Shown here: piece after piece, positions 1 through 9,470 of the stretch
Layout: every line of letters starts with the position of its first letter
Position numbering within the stretch: position 1 is the stretch's first letter
Assembly: GCF_019443425.1 (NCBI RefSeq)
Contig: NZ_CP080382.1
Location: forward strand, 1,240,001-1,304,000
DNA: 64,000 nucleotides
Source of the DNA: Arthrobacter sp. PAMC25284
GTDB taxonomy: Bacteria; Actinomycetota; Actinomycetes; Actinomycetales; Micrococcaceae
Direction of reading: 5' to 3'
The notes under the pieces: generated by a model
What the model was told of the DNA's origin: nothing
Databases searched by the model: none
What the model saw: the letters and a program-made list of their open reading frames with translations, nothing else
Program-made: the position numbers and the translations under genes

Positions 1-174
1 GCGGTTGGCGCCGGCGATGTGGATGGAAACGTCTTCCAGATAAAGCCGGTTCGCCTGAACTTCGGGTTCCAGGAGGGCGTGCAGACGCTCGGCCTCCAGG
101 TTGCGTGCAGGTGCGGCCTCAGCCTTGCCCGTCCCGGTCCGGTCTGTTGAAGTCGTGGCTTCTGTGCTGGTCAT
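1..174 (-). CDS. rimP: Ribosome maturation factor RimP (N-terminal part, cut by window edge)
   Basis: Only the first 58 codons are inside the window, and the frame runs off position 1 without a stop. After a low-complexity Thr/Glu/Ala-rich leader of about 25 residues the protein reads LHALLEPEVQANRLYLEDVS, which matches the N-terminal alpha/beta start of actinobacterial RimP, a cytoplasmic factor for 30S subunit maturation. The ATG at 174-172 is preceded by a good Shine-Dalgarno (GGGAGG, about 9 nt upstream). It is divergent from the DUF4439 gene. The identification rests on a short stretch and on the expected neighbourhood. Confidence 0.8.
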   Translation of the reverse strand, partial: MTSTEATTSTDRTGTGKAEAAPARNLEAERLHALLEPEVQANRLYLEDVSIHIAGANR

Positions 175-261
175 GATGCCGGCCGCCTCCCATTAGATGA
201 TGTTGTGTCTACTAGACTAGCGATTTTCCGGGCGACATGGTGCACGGAGTGGCTGGCCGGC

Positions 262-1404
262 ATGACAACATGGTCTGTTGTGAAAGACGACACCCGGGAA
301 AAGCGATGGCACGGCCTTTTTCCCCGGAGGCTTTCCCTGATTGCCCTCCTGGCCTGCCTCGCACTGGTGGTGTTCGGCCTCGGGGTGGCAGTGGCGCCCC
401 GGCAGGCTGTGGAAGCCCCGGAACCGCCTTTTTCCGAGCAGGCGCGGGCTGCCGCACTCGCCAATACGCTCCGGTTGCGGGACGCCGGCGGCCGGCTCGG
501 CCGGGCGGCCGCGGGCACCGAGGAGCCGGCGGCGGATACCCTTCCCGATGCCCAGCAGTCCGCCGTCGATGAGACTGTGAGATTGCTGACAACCCAGGCC
601 CGGGCGCTCCTGGCACCGGGTGGCGGCGCTGCGCGGACGCCACTGTCGGGGACCTCCACGCCCATCCCACCCACCAACGCCGAAGACGCGACCGGTTCCG
701 CCGCCGGGCTGGCAGCAGCCCTCGCAGAGAGCGGCGGGCAGCGCCTGGCCGACGCAGCGGCGTCGGACGGCGGGATCGCACGGCTGCTGGCCGCCGTCGG
801 AACAGCCCAGCTTCTCCAGTCGGCATCACTGGCTGCGGCCGACGGCGCGGCAGCACCGCCGCAGGCCGTCCCCCACGCCCCGCAACCATCCGAAACGTGC
901 CCACCCGGGTCCCCCACGCCGTCGTCCACGGCCGCACCGGAAGCCGACGAGGGCACTGGAAACCCCTCCCTGCAGGCTGGTCTGGCGGCAACCGTGCGCA
1001 CCGAGGCGGCAACCGTCTACGCCTACCAGGTGGCTCTGACCCGGCTGGAGGGCGACGCGGCACGATCAGCCTCCGGATACCTAGCCCAACACGAAGCACT
1101 CCTGCGCACCTCGGAGTCCCTGAGCAGGGCTCTTTGTTCCCCCGTCCCGCCGAGGGAAGCCGGGTACACCCTGGCGCCCGGGTTCCTCGACGCACCCGCA
1201 CCAGGCCTGGGCGTCCTGGAAACAACCATGCTCCCGGGGTACGGCGACGTGATTGCGCTCAGTACCGGCGAGACCCGGCAGTGGGCCATCGCGGCCCTTC
1301 TGGAGACCGCGCGCCGGGCCGTTTCCTGGGGCGCGGACGCTGGTGCGCTCCCCGGAGTGGCGGCGGATCCCGCCACCTTCCCGTCGTTGCCGGCGCAGCC
1401 GTGA
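262..1404 (+). CDS. DUF4439 (ferritin-like) membrane-anchored protein
   Basis: About 380 residues. An N-terminal cytoplasmic stretch leads into one hydrophobic segment (LSLIALLACLALVVFGLGVA), then a long Ala/Gly/Pro-rich extracytoplasmic linker, and a C-terminal helical domain from about residue 240 (ATVRTEAATVYAYQVALTR) typical of DUF4439, a ferritin-like four-helix fold of unknown function in actinobacteria. The frame stays open to a GTG at 205, but those extra residues look non-coding and lie in the divergent promoter region. ATG 262 has a weak GGAG upstream; GTG 280 is another option. Family assignment is fairly sure, function is not known. Confidence 0.72.
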   Translation: MTTWSVVKDDTREKRWHGLFPRRLSLIALLACLALVVFGLGVAVAPRQAVEAPEPPFSEQARAAALANTLRLRDAGGRLGRAAAGTEEPAADTLPDAQQSAVDETVRLLTTQARALLAPGGGAARTPLSGTSTPIPPTNAEDATGSAAGLAAALAESGGQRLADAAASDGGIARLLAAVGTAQLLQSASLAAADGAAAPPQAVPHAPQPSETCPPGSPTPSSTAAPEADEGTGNPSLQAGLAATVRTEAATVYAYQVALTRLEGDAARSASGYLAQHEALLRTSESLSRALCSPVPPREAGYTLAPGFLDAPAPGLGVLETTMLPGYGDVIALSTGETRQWAIAALLETARRAVSWGADAGALPGVAADPATFPSLPAQP

Positions 1405-1459
1405 CCAGGCCCGGGCTGCGCAGCACTGACCGGGCCTGCCCGGCCGGCAGGATGAGGTG

Positions 1460-1480
1460 AACGTAGCCTCGGCTTACGTT
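1460..1480. promoter_or_regulatory. Imperfect palindrome upstream of the VIT-family gene
   Basis: Arms AACGTAGCC and GGCTTACGTT face each other around a 2-nt centre with one unpaired base. The element ends 52 bp before the chosen start of the VIT-family carrier and has no U-tract, so it reads as an operator rather than a terminator. Which regulator binds it is unknown. Confidence 0.35.
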
Positions 1481-1532
1481 GCTTAGCCTTGCACTACTGG
1501 CCCCGGCTGACTGCCGGTGCTTTGCTGTAATC

Positions 1533-2261
1533 ATGGAATTCTCACCTGTCCCCACCCTGCACGGAAACGAGCCCCACAAGAACGACCTCGCCCAGCGCCT
1601 GAATTGGCTCCGGGCAGGCGTGCTCGGAGCCAACGACGGGATAGTCTCCGTCGCCGCCATTGTGGTCGGCGTCGCCGGTGTCACCACGGATTCGGGTCCG
1701 ATCCTGGTGGCCGGCACCGCAGGGCTGGTTGGCGGTGCCATCTCGATGGCGCTGGGCGAATACGTGTCCGTCAGCAGCCAGAAGGACAGCCAGCACGCGC
1801 TGATCGAGAAAGAGCGCTGGGAGTTGCAGGAGCAGCCGGAAGAGGAACTGGCGGAGCTGGCCGCCATCTACCGGTCCAAGGGACTAAGTACGGCGACGGC
1901 CTGGACGGTGGCCAAGGAACTCACGGCCCATGATGCGCTGGCCGCCCATCTCTCGGCAGAGCTCCACATCGACGAGACGGACATCGTCAGTCCGTGGCAC
2001 GCGGCGTATGCGTCGGCTGCGGCGTTTCTGCTCGGCGCCATCCTGCCAATGCTTGCCATCCTGCTCCCGCCGGAAGACATCAGGGTTCCTCTGACCTTTG
2101 CCGCGGTCCTTCTGGCCCTCGCAATCACGGGCGCCCTGGGTGCCTGGATCGGCGGCGGTTCGCGGCTGAAGGCTGCCCTACGGGTGGTGCTGGGCGGCGC
2201 GCTGGCCCTGGCGGCCACGTTCCTCATCGGCAACCTGCTGGGCGCGAGCGGCCTCGTCTAG
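1533..2261 (+). CDS. VIT1/CCC1-family (DUF125) metal transporter
   Basis: 242 residues. The signature LRAGVLGANDGIVS near the N-terminus, a second GGAISMALGEYVSVSSQ block and C-terminal helices mark the VIT1/CCC1 family, which moves Fe(II) or Mn(II) out of the cytoplasm. About five membrane segments are visible, with a hydrophilic middle section (roughly residues 85-155) rich in Glu as in the metal-binding domain of plant VIT1. ATG 1533 was chosen because family alignments begin shortly before the LRAGVLGANDG motif; no clear Shine-Dalgarno precedes it. An earlier TTG at 1479 would start inside the palindrome and is unlikely. The transported metal is inferred, not shown. Confidence 0.85.
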   Translation: MEFSPVPTLHGNEPHKNDLAQRLNWLRAGVLGANDGIVSVAAIVVGVAGVTTDSGPILVAGTAGLVGGAISMALGEYVSVSSQKDSQHALIEKERWELQEQPEEELAELAAIYRSKGLSTATAWTVAKELTAHDALAAHLSAELHIDETDIVSPWHAAYASAAAFLLGAILPMLAILLPPEDIRVPLTFAAVLLALAITGALGAWIGGGSRLKAALRVVLGGALALAATFLIGNLLGASGLV

Positions 2262-2287
2262 GACCGCCGCCCGGGCAGGGAACTACG

Positions 2288-3379
2288 ATGAGTCCCGTGA
2301 GCCAGACTGCAGACGTTCCCATCCCTCCCGATCTCTCCCGGCGCTACGGGCACAGCACCGGCGGCCGCGCCTGGCTGGCGTCACTGCCCGGGCTGATCGC
2401 ACAGCGGCTCGAATGCTGGGAGCTCGACGTCGATCTGGAGCCCGGCGCCCTTCCCTGGAACGGCCACGGCGGGATCGTCATCCCCGTCCGGCGGCGGCCC
2501 GACGGCGTTGCTGCGGCCCTGAAAATCGCCTTTCCACACGATGAGGCCACCCGGGAACGCCACGCGCTGACTCTCTGGGACGGGCGCGGCGCCGTCCGAC
2601 TACTGGCCGCCGACGCCGAATCCTGCGCCCTGCTCCTGGAACGGCTCGATGCCAGCCGCTCCCTCCTGGATATCCCGGTTGAGGCGGCTGTGCCGGTCTG
2701 GGGAGACCTGGTGCGGCAGCTCAGCCTGGCCCCGGACGCGCGGTCCGAGTGGCGGGACATCGACCACGTCGCCGCCAGGGCCGAGCAATGGAGCGATGAG
2801 TTGCCGCAGATGTGGGAGCAGCTGGAACGTCCCTTCCCGCGCTGGCTCCTGGAAGCCGCCCTTGAGGTCTGCCAGACCCGTGGTGCGGTGGGCCGGCGCT
2901 CCGGCGTGGACGTCCTGGTGCATACTGACCTGCACTACTTGAACATCCTGGCCCGGCCCGCCGTGCCGGGGACACAGGGACAGGCGCCGCAGCGGCACGG
3001 TCCGGCCTCCCCGGAGAACTACGCGGCGATCGATCCGCAGCCCATGATCGGCGAGGCCGAATTCGCCGTCACCCCGGTGCTGCGGAACAGGATCCGGGAA
3101 CTGCCCTGGCGGGATTCCGGACGGGCGTTGCTCGCGCGGTGCCGGGATTTCAGCGAAGCCGCGGGTCTGGACGCCGAGACGGCCCGGCAGTGGAGCCTGG
3201 CCCGCGAGGTGGAGGATGCGCTGCAGTATGCCCTGCAGCGGCGGGACGGGGACGTGCTCCGGTCCCTGTGGGTGGCGAGCACACTCGCCGGCCGGACACT
3301 TCCCGGGCTGCCCGGACCGCAGGAACTGCCGGCGCCCGGCGAAGCGGCCGCACCGTCCTCCGGTAGGCACTTCAGCTAA
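2288..3379 (+). CDS. Aminoglycoside/hydroxyurea phosphotransferase family kinase
   Basis: 363 residues, start ATG 2288 with AGGGA 7 nt upstream. The protein belongs to the APH(6)/streptomycin-6-kinase-like family. Catalytic loop H212-T-D214-L-H-Y-L-N219 (HxDxxxxN brugada pattern of APH kinases) and the metal-binding ID249PQPMIGE motif are intact, and an N-terminal nucleotide-binding half with the LKIAFPHDEATRE segment is present. It should phosphorylate a small hydroxylated substrate in the cytoplasm. Chromosomal members in soil actinobacteria are often of unknown substrate, so resistance should not be assumed. Its last 8 bases overlap the end of the decayed gene on the opposite strand. Confidence 0.85.
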   Translation: MSPVSQTADVPIPPDLSRRYGHSTGGRAWLASLPGLIAQRLECWELDVDLEPGALPWNGHGGIVIPVRRRPDGVAAALKIAFPHDEATRERHALTLWDGRGAVRLLAADAESCALLLERLDASRSLLDIPVEAAVPVWGDLVRQLSLAPDARSEWRDIDHVAARAEQWSDELPQMWEQLERPFPRWLLEAALEVCQTRGAVGRRSGVDVLVHTDLHYLNILARPAVPGTQGQAPQRHGPASPENYAAIDPQPMIGEAEFAVTPVLRNRIRELPWRDSGRALLARCRDFSEAAGLDAETARQWSLAREVEDALQYALQRRDGDVLRSLWVASTLAGRTLPGLPGPQELPAPGEAAAPSSGRHFS

Positions 3380-4196
3380 TTCCGGACTGCCGGGCCCGGC
3401 GCGAGAGCTCCGGGCCCTTCTCGGACGGGTCTCCCCCGCCATCGGCGGCCTGGATGAGGTAGCTGGTGTGCACACCCATGGCCGACCGCAGCGCGCGGGT
3501 GTCCCTGACCACCACGACGCCGCAGTCATAGGGGACGTTGAGGCTCTTGTGTGCGTCGGTGCCCCACGAATCCGCCCCGCCGACCCCGGCGGTGAGCGCC
3601 GCGAGTTCCGGGACGGCGGCGGCCCAGAGCCCGAAGGCGCCGTCAACGTGCACCCAGGCCCCGTGTGCCTTGGCAACCGCGATCGCTTCGGGAAAGGGGT
3701 CGAACGCCCCGGAATGGAGATTTCCGGCCTGCAGGCAGACGAGTACCGGTCCCGGCCCGTCCGCGGCCAGATCCAGGGCGCGGTTCAGCTCGGCGGGGAT
3801 GATCCGGCCCTGACTGTCCGCTGGAACGATTGTGGGGCGGCCCAGGCCCAGGTAGCGCAGCCCCAGGTCGATTGTGTCGTGCCGTTCGCGGCCGACGAAG
3901 CAGCGGATCCGCGGGGCACCGGAGAGCCCCTCGCCGTCAAGGTCCCAGCCGGCGTCGGTCAGCAGGCGCCAGCGGGCGGCAGCGAGGGCGGTGAAGTTGG
4001 CCATCGTGGCGCCCGTCGCCGGTGTGGCGTAGCGCAGGCCGGAGTTCTGGTCCCAGGCGCTGACCAGCCAATCCGCCGCGAGGGCGGCGGGCACGGTGCC
4101 GCCGGTAGGATTCCTCATCGGCTGACATAGCTGCATGCTACGCCGCAGGCGGCTCCGCAGGGACCCCGCGGCCGCATCAGGTCCCGGGGCAGGCAC
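3372..4196 (-). pseudogene. Decayed PLP-dependent decarboxylase/aminotransferase-like (group II)
   Basis: The central part is well conserved: GGTVPAALAADWLVSAWDQN, TGATMANFTALAAA, HVDGAFGLWAAAVPELA and the Schiff-base lysine context TDAHKSLNVPYDCG. Family members are around 450-480 residues, while this frame has 274. The N-terminal 80 or so residues are missing. About 35 residues are missing between the AWDQNSGL and TGATMANF blocks. The C-terminal third is cut off shortly after ELSRRAR, where the stop lies inside the 3' end of the kinase gene on the other strand. The GTG at 4196 overlaps the stop of the TSUP gene. Three separate losses point to real decay rather than one sequencing error. Confidence 0.75.
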
Positions 4197-4993
4197 TACG
4201 CGGCGAAGCTGTCCTGCCAGACGTCCGACCCAAGTTTAATGATCAGCGCTGCCACCACAATCAGGAGCACAACCCGGATGAACCGGCTGCCCTGCCTGAC
4301 CGCGGTCCTGGCTCCCAGATACCCGCCGGCCATGTTCGCCGCGCCTAGGATCAGCCCGAGCCCCCAGAGCACGGCGCCGTGCGGGACGAAGAACAGCAGC
4401 GCCCCGGCATTGGTGGCCATGTTCACGATCTTGGCCTTGGCGCTGGCCTCGAGGAAGGCGTAGCCCATCGCGGAGACGAGGGCGATGATCAGGAATGAGC
4501 CGGTTCCCGGGCCGATCAGTCCGTCGTAGAAACCGATCACGCCGCCGATGAGGCAGGCCACGACGTAGTGGCGGTGGCCTGCGTGCAGCAGTTTGGTCAG
4601 CTCACCGAGAGTGGGCCGGAGGGCCGTAAAGAGCGCGACGGCGATCAGCGCGGCGATGATGATCGGTTTGAACACGCTCGCGGGCAGGTTCGCGGCCAGC
4701 ACGGCCCCGCCGAAGCTGCCGGCAAGCGCAATCACCGCCATAGGTATGGCGGTACGCAAATCGGGCCGGACGCGGCTGTAGTAGGTGACGGCACTCGTGG
4801 TGGTGCCGAAAATTGACCCCAACTTGTTGGTGGCCAGGGCCTGCACCGGGCTGATGCCGGGCACGAGCAGCATGGCGGGGAGCTGGATAAGCCCCCCGCC
4901 GCCAACGACGGCATCCACCCAGCCGGCGGCGAAGCCGGCGAGGACTATCAGGATGAGGGTACTGAGCTCGATCGACTCGAGTCCTGAGAGCAC
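4196..4993 (-). CDS. TSUP-family (TauE/SafE) anion exporter/permease
   Basis: 265 residues with about eight hydrophobic segments. The family signature GWVDAVVGGGGLIQLPAMLL is at residues 24-43, and the half-repeat FYDGLIGPGTGSFLIIALV is near the middle, giving the twofold pseudo-symmetry of TSUP carriers. These move sulfonates, sulfite, organosulfur compounds or other organic anions. The substrate cannot be read from sequence. It lies just downstream of proS (18 nt) on the same strand and could be cotranscribed. A second, distant TSUP gene is at 13371. Confidence 0.85.
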   Translation of the reverse strand: MLSGLESIELSTLILIVLAGFAAGWVDAVVGGGGLIQLPAMLLVPGISPVQALATNKLGSIFGTTTSAVTYYSRVRPDLRTAIPMAVIALAGSFGGAVLAANLPASVFKPIIIAALIAVALFTALRPTLGELTKLLHAGHRHYVVACLIGGVIGFYDGLIGPGTGSFLIIALVSAMGYAFLEASAKAKIVNMATNAGALLFFVPHGAVLWGLGLILGAANMAGGYLGARTAVRQGSRFIRVVLLIVVAALIIKLGSDVWQDSFAA

Positions 4994-5011
4994 GTTGCCC
5001 GCTCCGCCGGG

Positions 5012-6824
5012 TCAGCTGTTGCGGACGGCGCTGACTACGTAGTCAACGGCCTTGTCCACGGCCACGTTCTCCGCATTACCGCTGCGGCGGTCCTTGATCT
5101 CCACAACACCGTCGACGAGCCCGCGGCCGACGGCGAGGATGGTCGGGACACCCACGAGCTCGGCGTCGCCGAACTTCACGCCAGGGGAAACCTTGGGCCG
5201 GTCGTCATAGATGACGTCCAGGCCGGAGGCTTCCAGTTCGAGCGCCAGCTTTTCGGCCGCTGCGAAAATTTCCTCGCCACGGCCAACCGCAACAACGTGG
5301 ACATCAGCCGGAGCCACCGCCCGCGGCCAGACCAGGCCCTTTTCGTCATGGTTGGACTCGGCCAGGGCTGCGACGGCGCGGGTGACTCCAACACCGTAGG
5401 ACCCCATGGTCACTACGACCTGCTTGCCGTTCTGGTCCAGGACCTTGAGGTCGAGTGCGGCCGCGTACTTGCGGCCCAGCTGGAAGATGTGGCCCATTTC
5501 GATGCCGCGTGCCGTTTCCAGCGGCCCTGAGCCGTCCGGTGCCTCATCGCCAGCGCGGACCTCGGTGCATTCGATGGTGCCGTCCCAGCCGAAGTCGCGG
5601 CCCGCGATGAGTCCAAAGACATGCTTGCCTGCCTCATTGGCGCCGGTTACCCAGGCGGAGCCGCTGACAACGCGCGGGTCCACGAGGTAGAGCAGTTTTG
5701 TGGCGCCTTCGGAGCCCAGCAGCGGCGCGTCCGTGGTCAGCCCGGGTCCGAGGTAGCCCTTGACGATGAGGGGATGCTTCTTGAGGTCCTCATCACTGGC
5801 GGCCTCAAGCGTGATTTCGCCTCCGATCGGCAGGAAGGAACCGATATTCGCTTCGACGCGCTTCAGGTCGACGCCGCGGTCGCCCGGCAGGCCGATAACA
5901 ACAAGCTGGCGTTCACCGGTCGGCAGTGTAACGGCGAGGACAACGTTTTTGAGCGTGTCAGCGGCCGTCCAGGCGCCGCCGTCGGCCTCTGTCCGCGGGC
6001 ACAGGGTGTTCGAGGCGTCGACGAGAGTGTCGATCGTGGGGGTGTTCGGAGTGTCCAGCACTTCGGCGGCGGCGGCGTTGCTGAAGTCGATGTCCGCCGG
6101 GACGACGGTGGTGACGGCCTCGACGTTGGCCGCGTAGCCGCCGGCCGAGCGAACGAAGGTGTCCTCGCCGATGTCGGTGGGGTGCAGGAATTCCTCGCTC
6201 TTGGACCCGCCCATGGCGCCGGCCGTGGCGGCAACCGGGACGACCTCGAGGCCGAGGCGCTCGAAGATCTTCAGGTACGCGCCGCGGTGCGCCATGTAGC
6301 TCGCGTCCAGGGCCGGCGTCGTCAACGTCGAAGGAGTAGGAATCCTTCATGATGAATTCCCGGCCGCGCAGCAGTCCTGCCCGGGGACGGGCCTCGTCGC
6401 GGTACTTGTTCTGGATCTGGTAGATGCTCAGCGGAAGGTCCTTGTACGAGGAGTACAGGTCCTTGACCAGCAGGGTGAACATTTCCTCGTGGGTGGGCGC
6501 CAGCAGGTAGTCGTTGCCCTTGCGGTCCTTGAGCCGGAAGATGCCTTCGCCATACTCCGTCCAGCGGTTGGTGACTTCGTAGGGTTCCTTGGGCAGCAGC
6601 GCCGGGAAGTGGACTTCCTGCGCGCCGATCGCAGACATTTCCTCGCGGATGACCTCTTCGACCTTGCGCAGCACGCTCAGTCCGAGCGGCAGCCAGGTGT
6701 AGATACCCGGCGCGGCCCGCCGGATGTAGCCGGCCCGGACCAGGAGCCGGTGGCTTGCCACCTCGGCGTCGGCGGGGTCTTCGCGCAGAGTGCGCAGGAA
6801 CAGCTTGGAGAGTCGAAGGACCAC
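5012..6824 (-). CDS. proS: Prolyl-tRNA synthetase, interrupted by a one-base frameshift
   Basis: Joined across one frameshift the product is about 603 residues, normal for bacterial-type ProS. The N-terminal part (start 6824) carries class II motif 1 ([20 protein letters not shown]) and motif 2 (LAPTHEEMF, then [20 protein letters not shown]). The rest (frame 5012-6325) has the inserted editing domain and the C-terminal motif 3 ([14 protein letters not shown]) plus anticodon-binding domain. The reading frame changes at the GGG run 6310-6312: one extra G turns the expected DDAGLDASY into DDAGPGREL. It charges tRNA-Pro in the cytoplasm and is essential, so a sequencing or assembly error is the likeliest explanation. 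Confidence 0.9.
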
Positions 6825-7001
6825 AGGTGGGATATCCGTTCTGGGAAGTGCGGGGCAAGGAACCGGGCGAGCCGGCGAAAAGCGTCTGGTTACTAATCTA
6901 CCGCCAAGAACCCGCGGGTCTGCCGCCAGGTGGCTCCGGGCGGCCCGGGGCTGCTGTCAGGAATGGCTCCCGACGGGGTGGCAGCTGCGATCCAGCAGCG
7001 C

Positions 7002-7898
7002 CTAGAAGAGCACCGTCGCGAAGGTGCCCACCTGACGGAAACCCACGCGCTCGTAGGTGGCACGGGCTTTGGTATTGAACCCGTTCACATACAAACTCGT
7101 GACCGGGGCAACGGTCTGGGCCAGGACAACAACCGCGGCCATATAGCCGGCGCTGAGCCCCTGACCGCGTAATGCCGGGTTCATCCAGACGCCCTGGACC
7201 TGGGTCACCTCGGGAGTGACGGCACCGAGTTCTGCCTTGAAGACCACCTCATCGTCCGGGCCGAGGTGCACGAGCGAGTGGCCCTGCCGGATCAGCCCCT
7301 TGACCCGGCGACTGTAATACTCCCGGCCGCCCAGGAAGGGCGAATAGCCGACCTCCTCCTCGAACATCGCCGCGCATGCCGGCAGGATCCGGTCGAAGTC
7401 CGCGAGCCGGCCGAACCCCAGGGCCGGCTCCGGCGGGACAGCCGGCGGCCCGGCGATCGTCATGAGCGGCTGATGGTCGCGGACATCGTGCGCCCGCTGC
7501 CCGAGCTTCTCCAGCGCCGCGTACATGGCGAGCACTGTTTCGGCCGGGCCAAAGATGGAGGCAAAGCGGCGTCCGGATTGTTGGGCCGCCACAGCCACCT
7601 CGCCCGCCAACTCGGGGTCGAGCTGGACCGGCACCAGGTTGGCGCCGGCCCAACAGGCGCCGATGAGGGTGCCGCCGTCGAACACACCGAAGATCGTGGC
7701 GCCGCCGCCGGTCGGGGATGCCGTTCCGGCGGTCGCCAGGTGGGACAGGATAAAAACGTTGGCGACAGCGTCCTGCTGTGCCAGGACCAGCAAATCCGCG
7801 GTGTCGGCGCCGCCCAGTACACGGACGACGACGCCCGGAGCGGCACCGTCCCTACGAGACGCTAACCACGGGGCTACCCTTGACAGCATCTTTGCCAT
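7002..7898 (-). CDS. GNAT acetyltransferase with DUF4081-type N-terminal domain
   Basis: 298 residues. The C-terminal half has a GNAT/FR47 core: [21 protein letters not shown] (acetyl-CoA-binding Q/RxxGxG/A type loop) and [20 protein letters not shown], the usual beta-bulge and C-terminal helix. The N-terminal half (NVFILSHLA, then [14 protein letters not shown]) matches the actinobacterial DUF4081 domain. Substrate unknown. It overlaps the 3' end of ispG by 47 bp; ATG 7898 sits only 3 nt after a GGAGG, so ATG 7889 is a possible start with better spacing. Likely translationally coupled to ispG. Confidence 0.82.
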   Translation of the reverse strand: MAKMLSRVAPWLASRRDGAAPGVVVRVLGGADTADLLVLAQQDAVANVFILSHLATAGTASPTGGGATIFGVFDGGTLIGACWAGANLVPVQLDPELAGEVAVAAQQSGRRFASIFGPAETVLAMYAALEKLGQRAHDVRDHQPLMTIAGPPAVPPEPALGFGRLADFDRILPACAAMFEEEVGYSPFLGGREYYSRRVKGLIRQGHSLVHLGPDDEVVFKAELGAVTPEVTQVQGVWMNPALRGQGLSAGYMAAVVVLAQTVAPVTSLYVNGFNTKARATYERVGFRQVGTFATVLF

Positions 7899-9018
7899 CG
7901 GCCTCCCCCATCTCTTCGGCGATACGCATGGCCTCTTCGATCAGTGTCTCAACGATCTGATCCTCAGGAACGGTTTTAATGACCTCTCCGCGGACGAAGA
8001 TCTGGCCCTTGCCGTTCCCGGAGGCAACACCGAGGTCCGCTTCACGGGCCTCGCCCGGTCCATTGACGACGCAGCCCATCACGGCCACGCGGAGCGGGAT
8101 TTCCATGCCTTCGAGCCCGGCGGTGACCTGCTCGGCCAGTGTGTAGACGTCCACCTGGGCGCGGCCGCAGGACGGGCAGGAGACAATCTCCAGCTTGCGC
8201 GGCCGCAGGTTCAGAGACTGCAGAATCTGGTTCCCGACCTTGATTTCCTCCACCGGCGGGGCGGAGAGCGAAACCCTGATGGTGTCGCCGATGCCGCGCG
8301 AGAGCAGCGCACCGAAGGCGGTCGCGGACTTGATGGTGCCCTGGAACGCCGGTCCGGCCTCCGTGACCCCCAGGTGCAGCGGCCAGTCGCCTTGTTCGGC
8401 CAGCATTTCGTAGGCGGCGACCATGATGACCGGATCGTTGTGCTTGACCGAAATCTTGAAGTCATGGAAGCCGTGTTCCTCGAAGAGCGAGGCCTCCCAG
8501 ACGGCGGACTCCACGAGGGCTTCCGGGGTGGCCTTGCCGTACTTCTTCAGGATTCCAGGCTCCAACGACCCAGCGTTGACGCCAATCCGGATCGACGTGC
8601 CATGGTCTTTGGCGGCGCGCGCGATTTCCTTCACCTGATCATCGAACTTGCGGATGTTGCCGGGGTTGACCCGCACCGCAGCACACCCCGCCTCGATGGC
8701 GGCGAAGACATACTTGGGCTGGAAGTGAATGTCGGCGATCACCGGGATCTGCGACTTCTTCGCGATGATCGACAGCACCTCCGCGTCCTCGGCGGTGGGG
8801 CAGGCGACGCGCACGATGTCACAGCCGGTTGCCGTCAATTCGGCGATCTGCTGCAGGGTGGCGTTGATGTCCGTGGTGGGCGTTGTCGTCATGGACTGAA
8901 CGCTGATCGGAGAGTCGGAGCCGACGCCGACGGGACCCACTTTGATCTGCCGGGTCTTCCGGCGCGGGGCAAGGACGGGTGGCGGTGCTGACGGCATTCC
9001 CAGGCTGACCGAGGTCAC
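7852..9018 (-). CDS. ispG: (E)-4-hydroxy-3-methylbut-2-enyl-diphosphate synthase
   Basis: 388 residues, the normal bacterial length. IspG (GcpE) reduces MEcPP to HMBPP in the MEP isoprenoid pathway in the cytoplasm. The [4Fe-4S] ligands are visible as C281-P-S-C284 and C316 in [12 protein letters not shown], with the conserved Glu323, and the N-terminal TIM barrel includes [10 protein letters not shown] and GVNAGSLEP. Start ATG 9018 follows an AGGAG sequence. dxr, another enzyme of the same pathway, lies 3 kb upstream on the same strand with rseP between, as in other actinobacteria. Confidence 0.97.
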   Translation of the reverse strand: MTSVSLGMPSAPPPVLAPRRKTRQIKVGPVGVGSDSPISVQSMTTTPTTDINATLQQIAELTATGCDIVRVACPTAEDAEVLSIIAKKSQIPVIADIHFQPKYVFAAIEAGCAAVRVNPGNIRKFDDQVKEIARAAKDHGTSIRIGVNAGSLEPGILKKYGKATPEALVESAVWEASLFEEHGFHDFKISVKHNDPVIMVAAYEMLAEQGDWPLHLGVTEAGPAFQGTIKSATAFGALLSRGIGDTIRVSLSAPPVEEIKVGNQILQSLNLRPRKLEIVSCPSCGRAQVDVYTLAEQVTAGLEGMEIPLRVAVMGCVVNGPGEAREADLGVASGNGKGQIFVRGEVIKTVPEDQIVETLIEEAMRIAEEMGEADGKDAVKGSPVVSVS

Positions 9019-9066
9019 ATGGACTCCTTAGGTATCAAAAGATCGCGGGTCTGTAAGCGTGACGGG

Positions 9067-9360
9067 CTAGGCGGCGTGCCCGGCCAGCAGACCGGTCAGG
9101 GGTGCCCATACGGTGGAACGGGTGCCGGCGATGGCACCGGCGGCCGCGAAAGGGTCCTGCTTGAGGAGTCCGTTCAGGGCCGCCTCATCGGCTGCCCTGA
9201 GAATAAGGAGGGCACCTGTGCCGTCCCCATAGGGTCCGCTCGCGAGCAGGACGCCGTCATCGGCCAGTCCGGACGTCCATTCGCGGTGCGCAGGCCGGCT
9301 GGCATCGCGGACTTCGGCAGATTCGGCATCGTAAACATACTCCACAGCAAAAACAGTCAT
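9067..9360 (-). CDS. YciI-like protein
   Basis: 97 residues starting MTVFAVEYVYD. The ferredoxin-like YciI fold is suggested by RPAHREWTSGLADDGVLLASGPY, with the family's conserved His and the L-x3-G-x-LL-x-SGP pattern, and by a C-terminal PFAAAGAIAGTRSTVWAP segment. Function of this family is poorly defined. The start at 9360 has no Shine-Dalgarno; instead TACTGT lies 6 nt before the ATG (9367-9372), fitting a leaderless transcript. Longer in-frame extensions upstream read as non-coding. Confidence 0.8.
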   Translation of the reverse strand: MTVFAVEYVYDAESAEVRDASRPAHREWTSGLADDGVLLASGPYGDGTGALLILRAADEAALNGLLKQDPFAAAGAIAGTRSTVWAPLTGLLAGHAA

Positions 9361-9470
9361 AGGAATACAGTATCCCCCCGCTCCGCGGGTTCCCATCCGG
9401 CCTCTCCGGCTGCCGCCGGCGGACCCGCACCGGGGTGCGTCCGACACCGGGCGCGGGATGCGGGTCTGTT

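Noticed and set aside
2288..3379. Acquired antibiotic-resistance gene
   Set aside because: The kinase has normal GC content and no mobile element nearby; similar chromosomal kinases are common in soil actinobacteria and their substrates are unknown.
6310..6314. Programmed ribosomal frameshift in proS
   Set aside because: No slippery heptamer or following pseudoknot is apparent, and four unrelated genes share the same defect.
7525..8991. Open frame of 488 codons antisense to ispG and the GNAT gene
   Set aside because: High-GC shadow of a conserved gene on the other strand; its translation has no recognisable motifs and ispG is certain.
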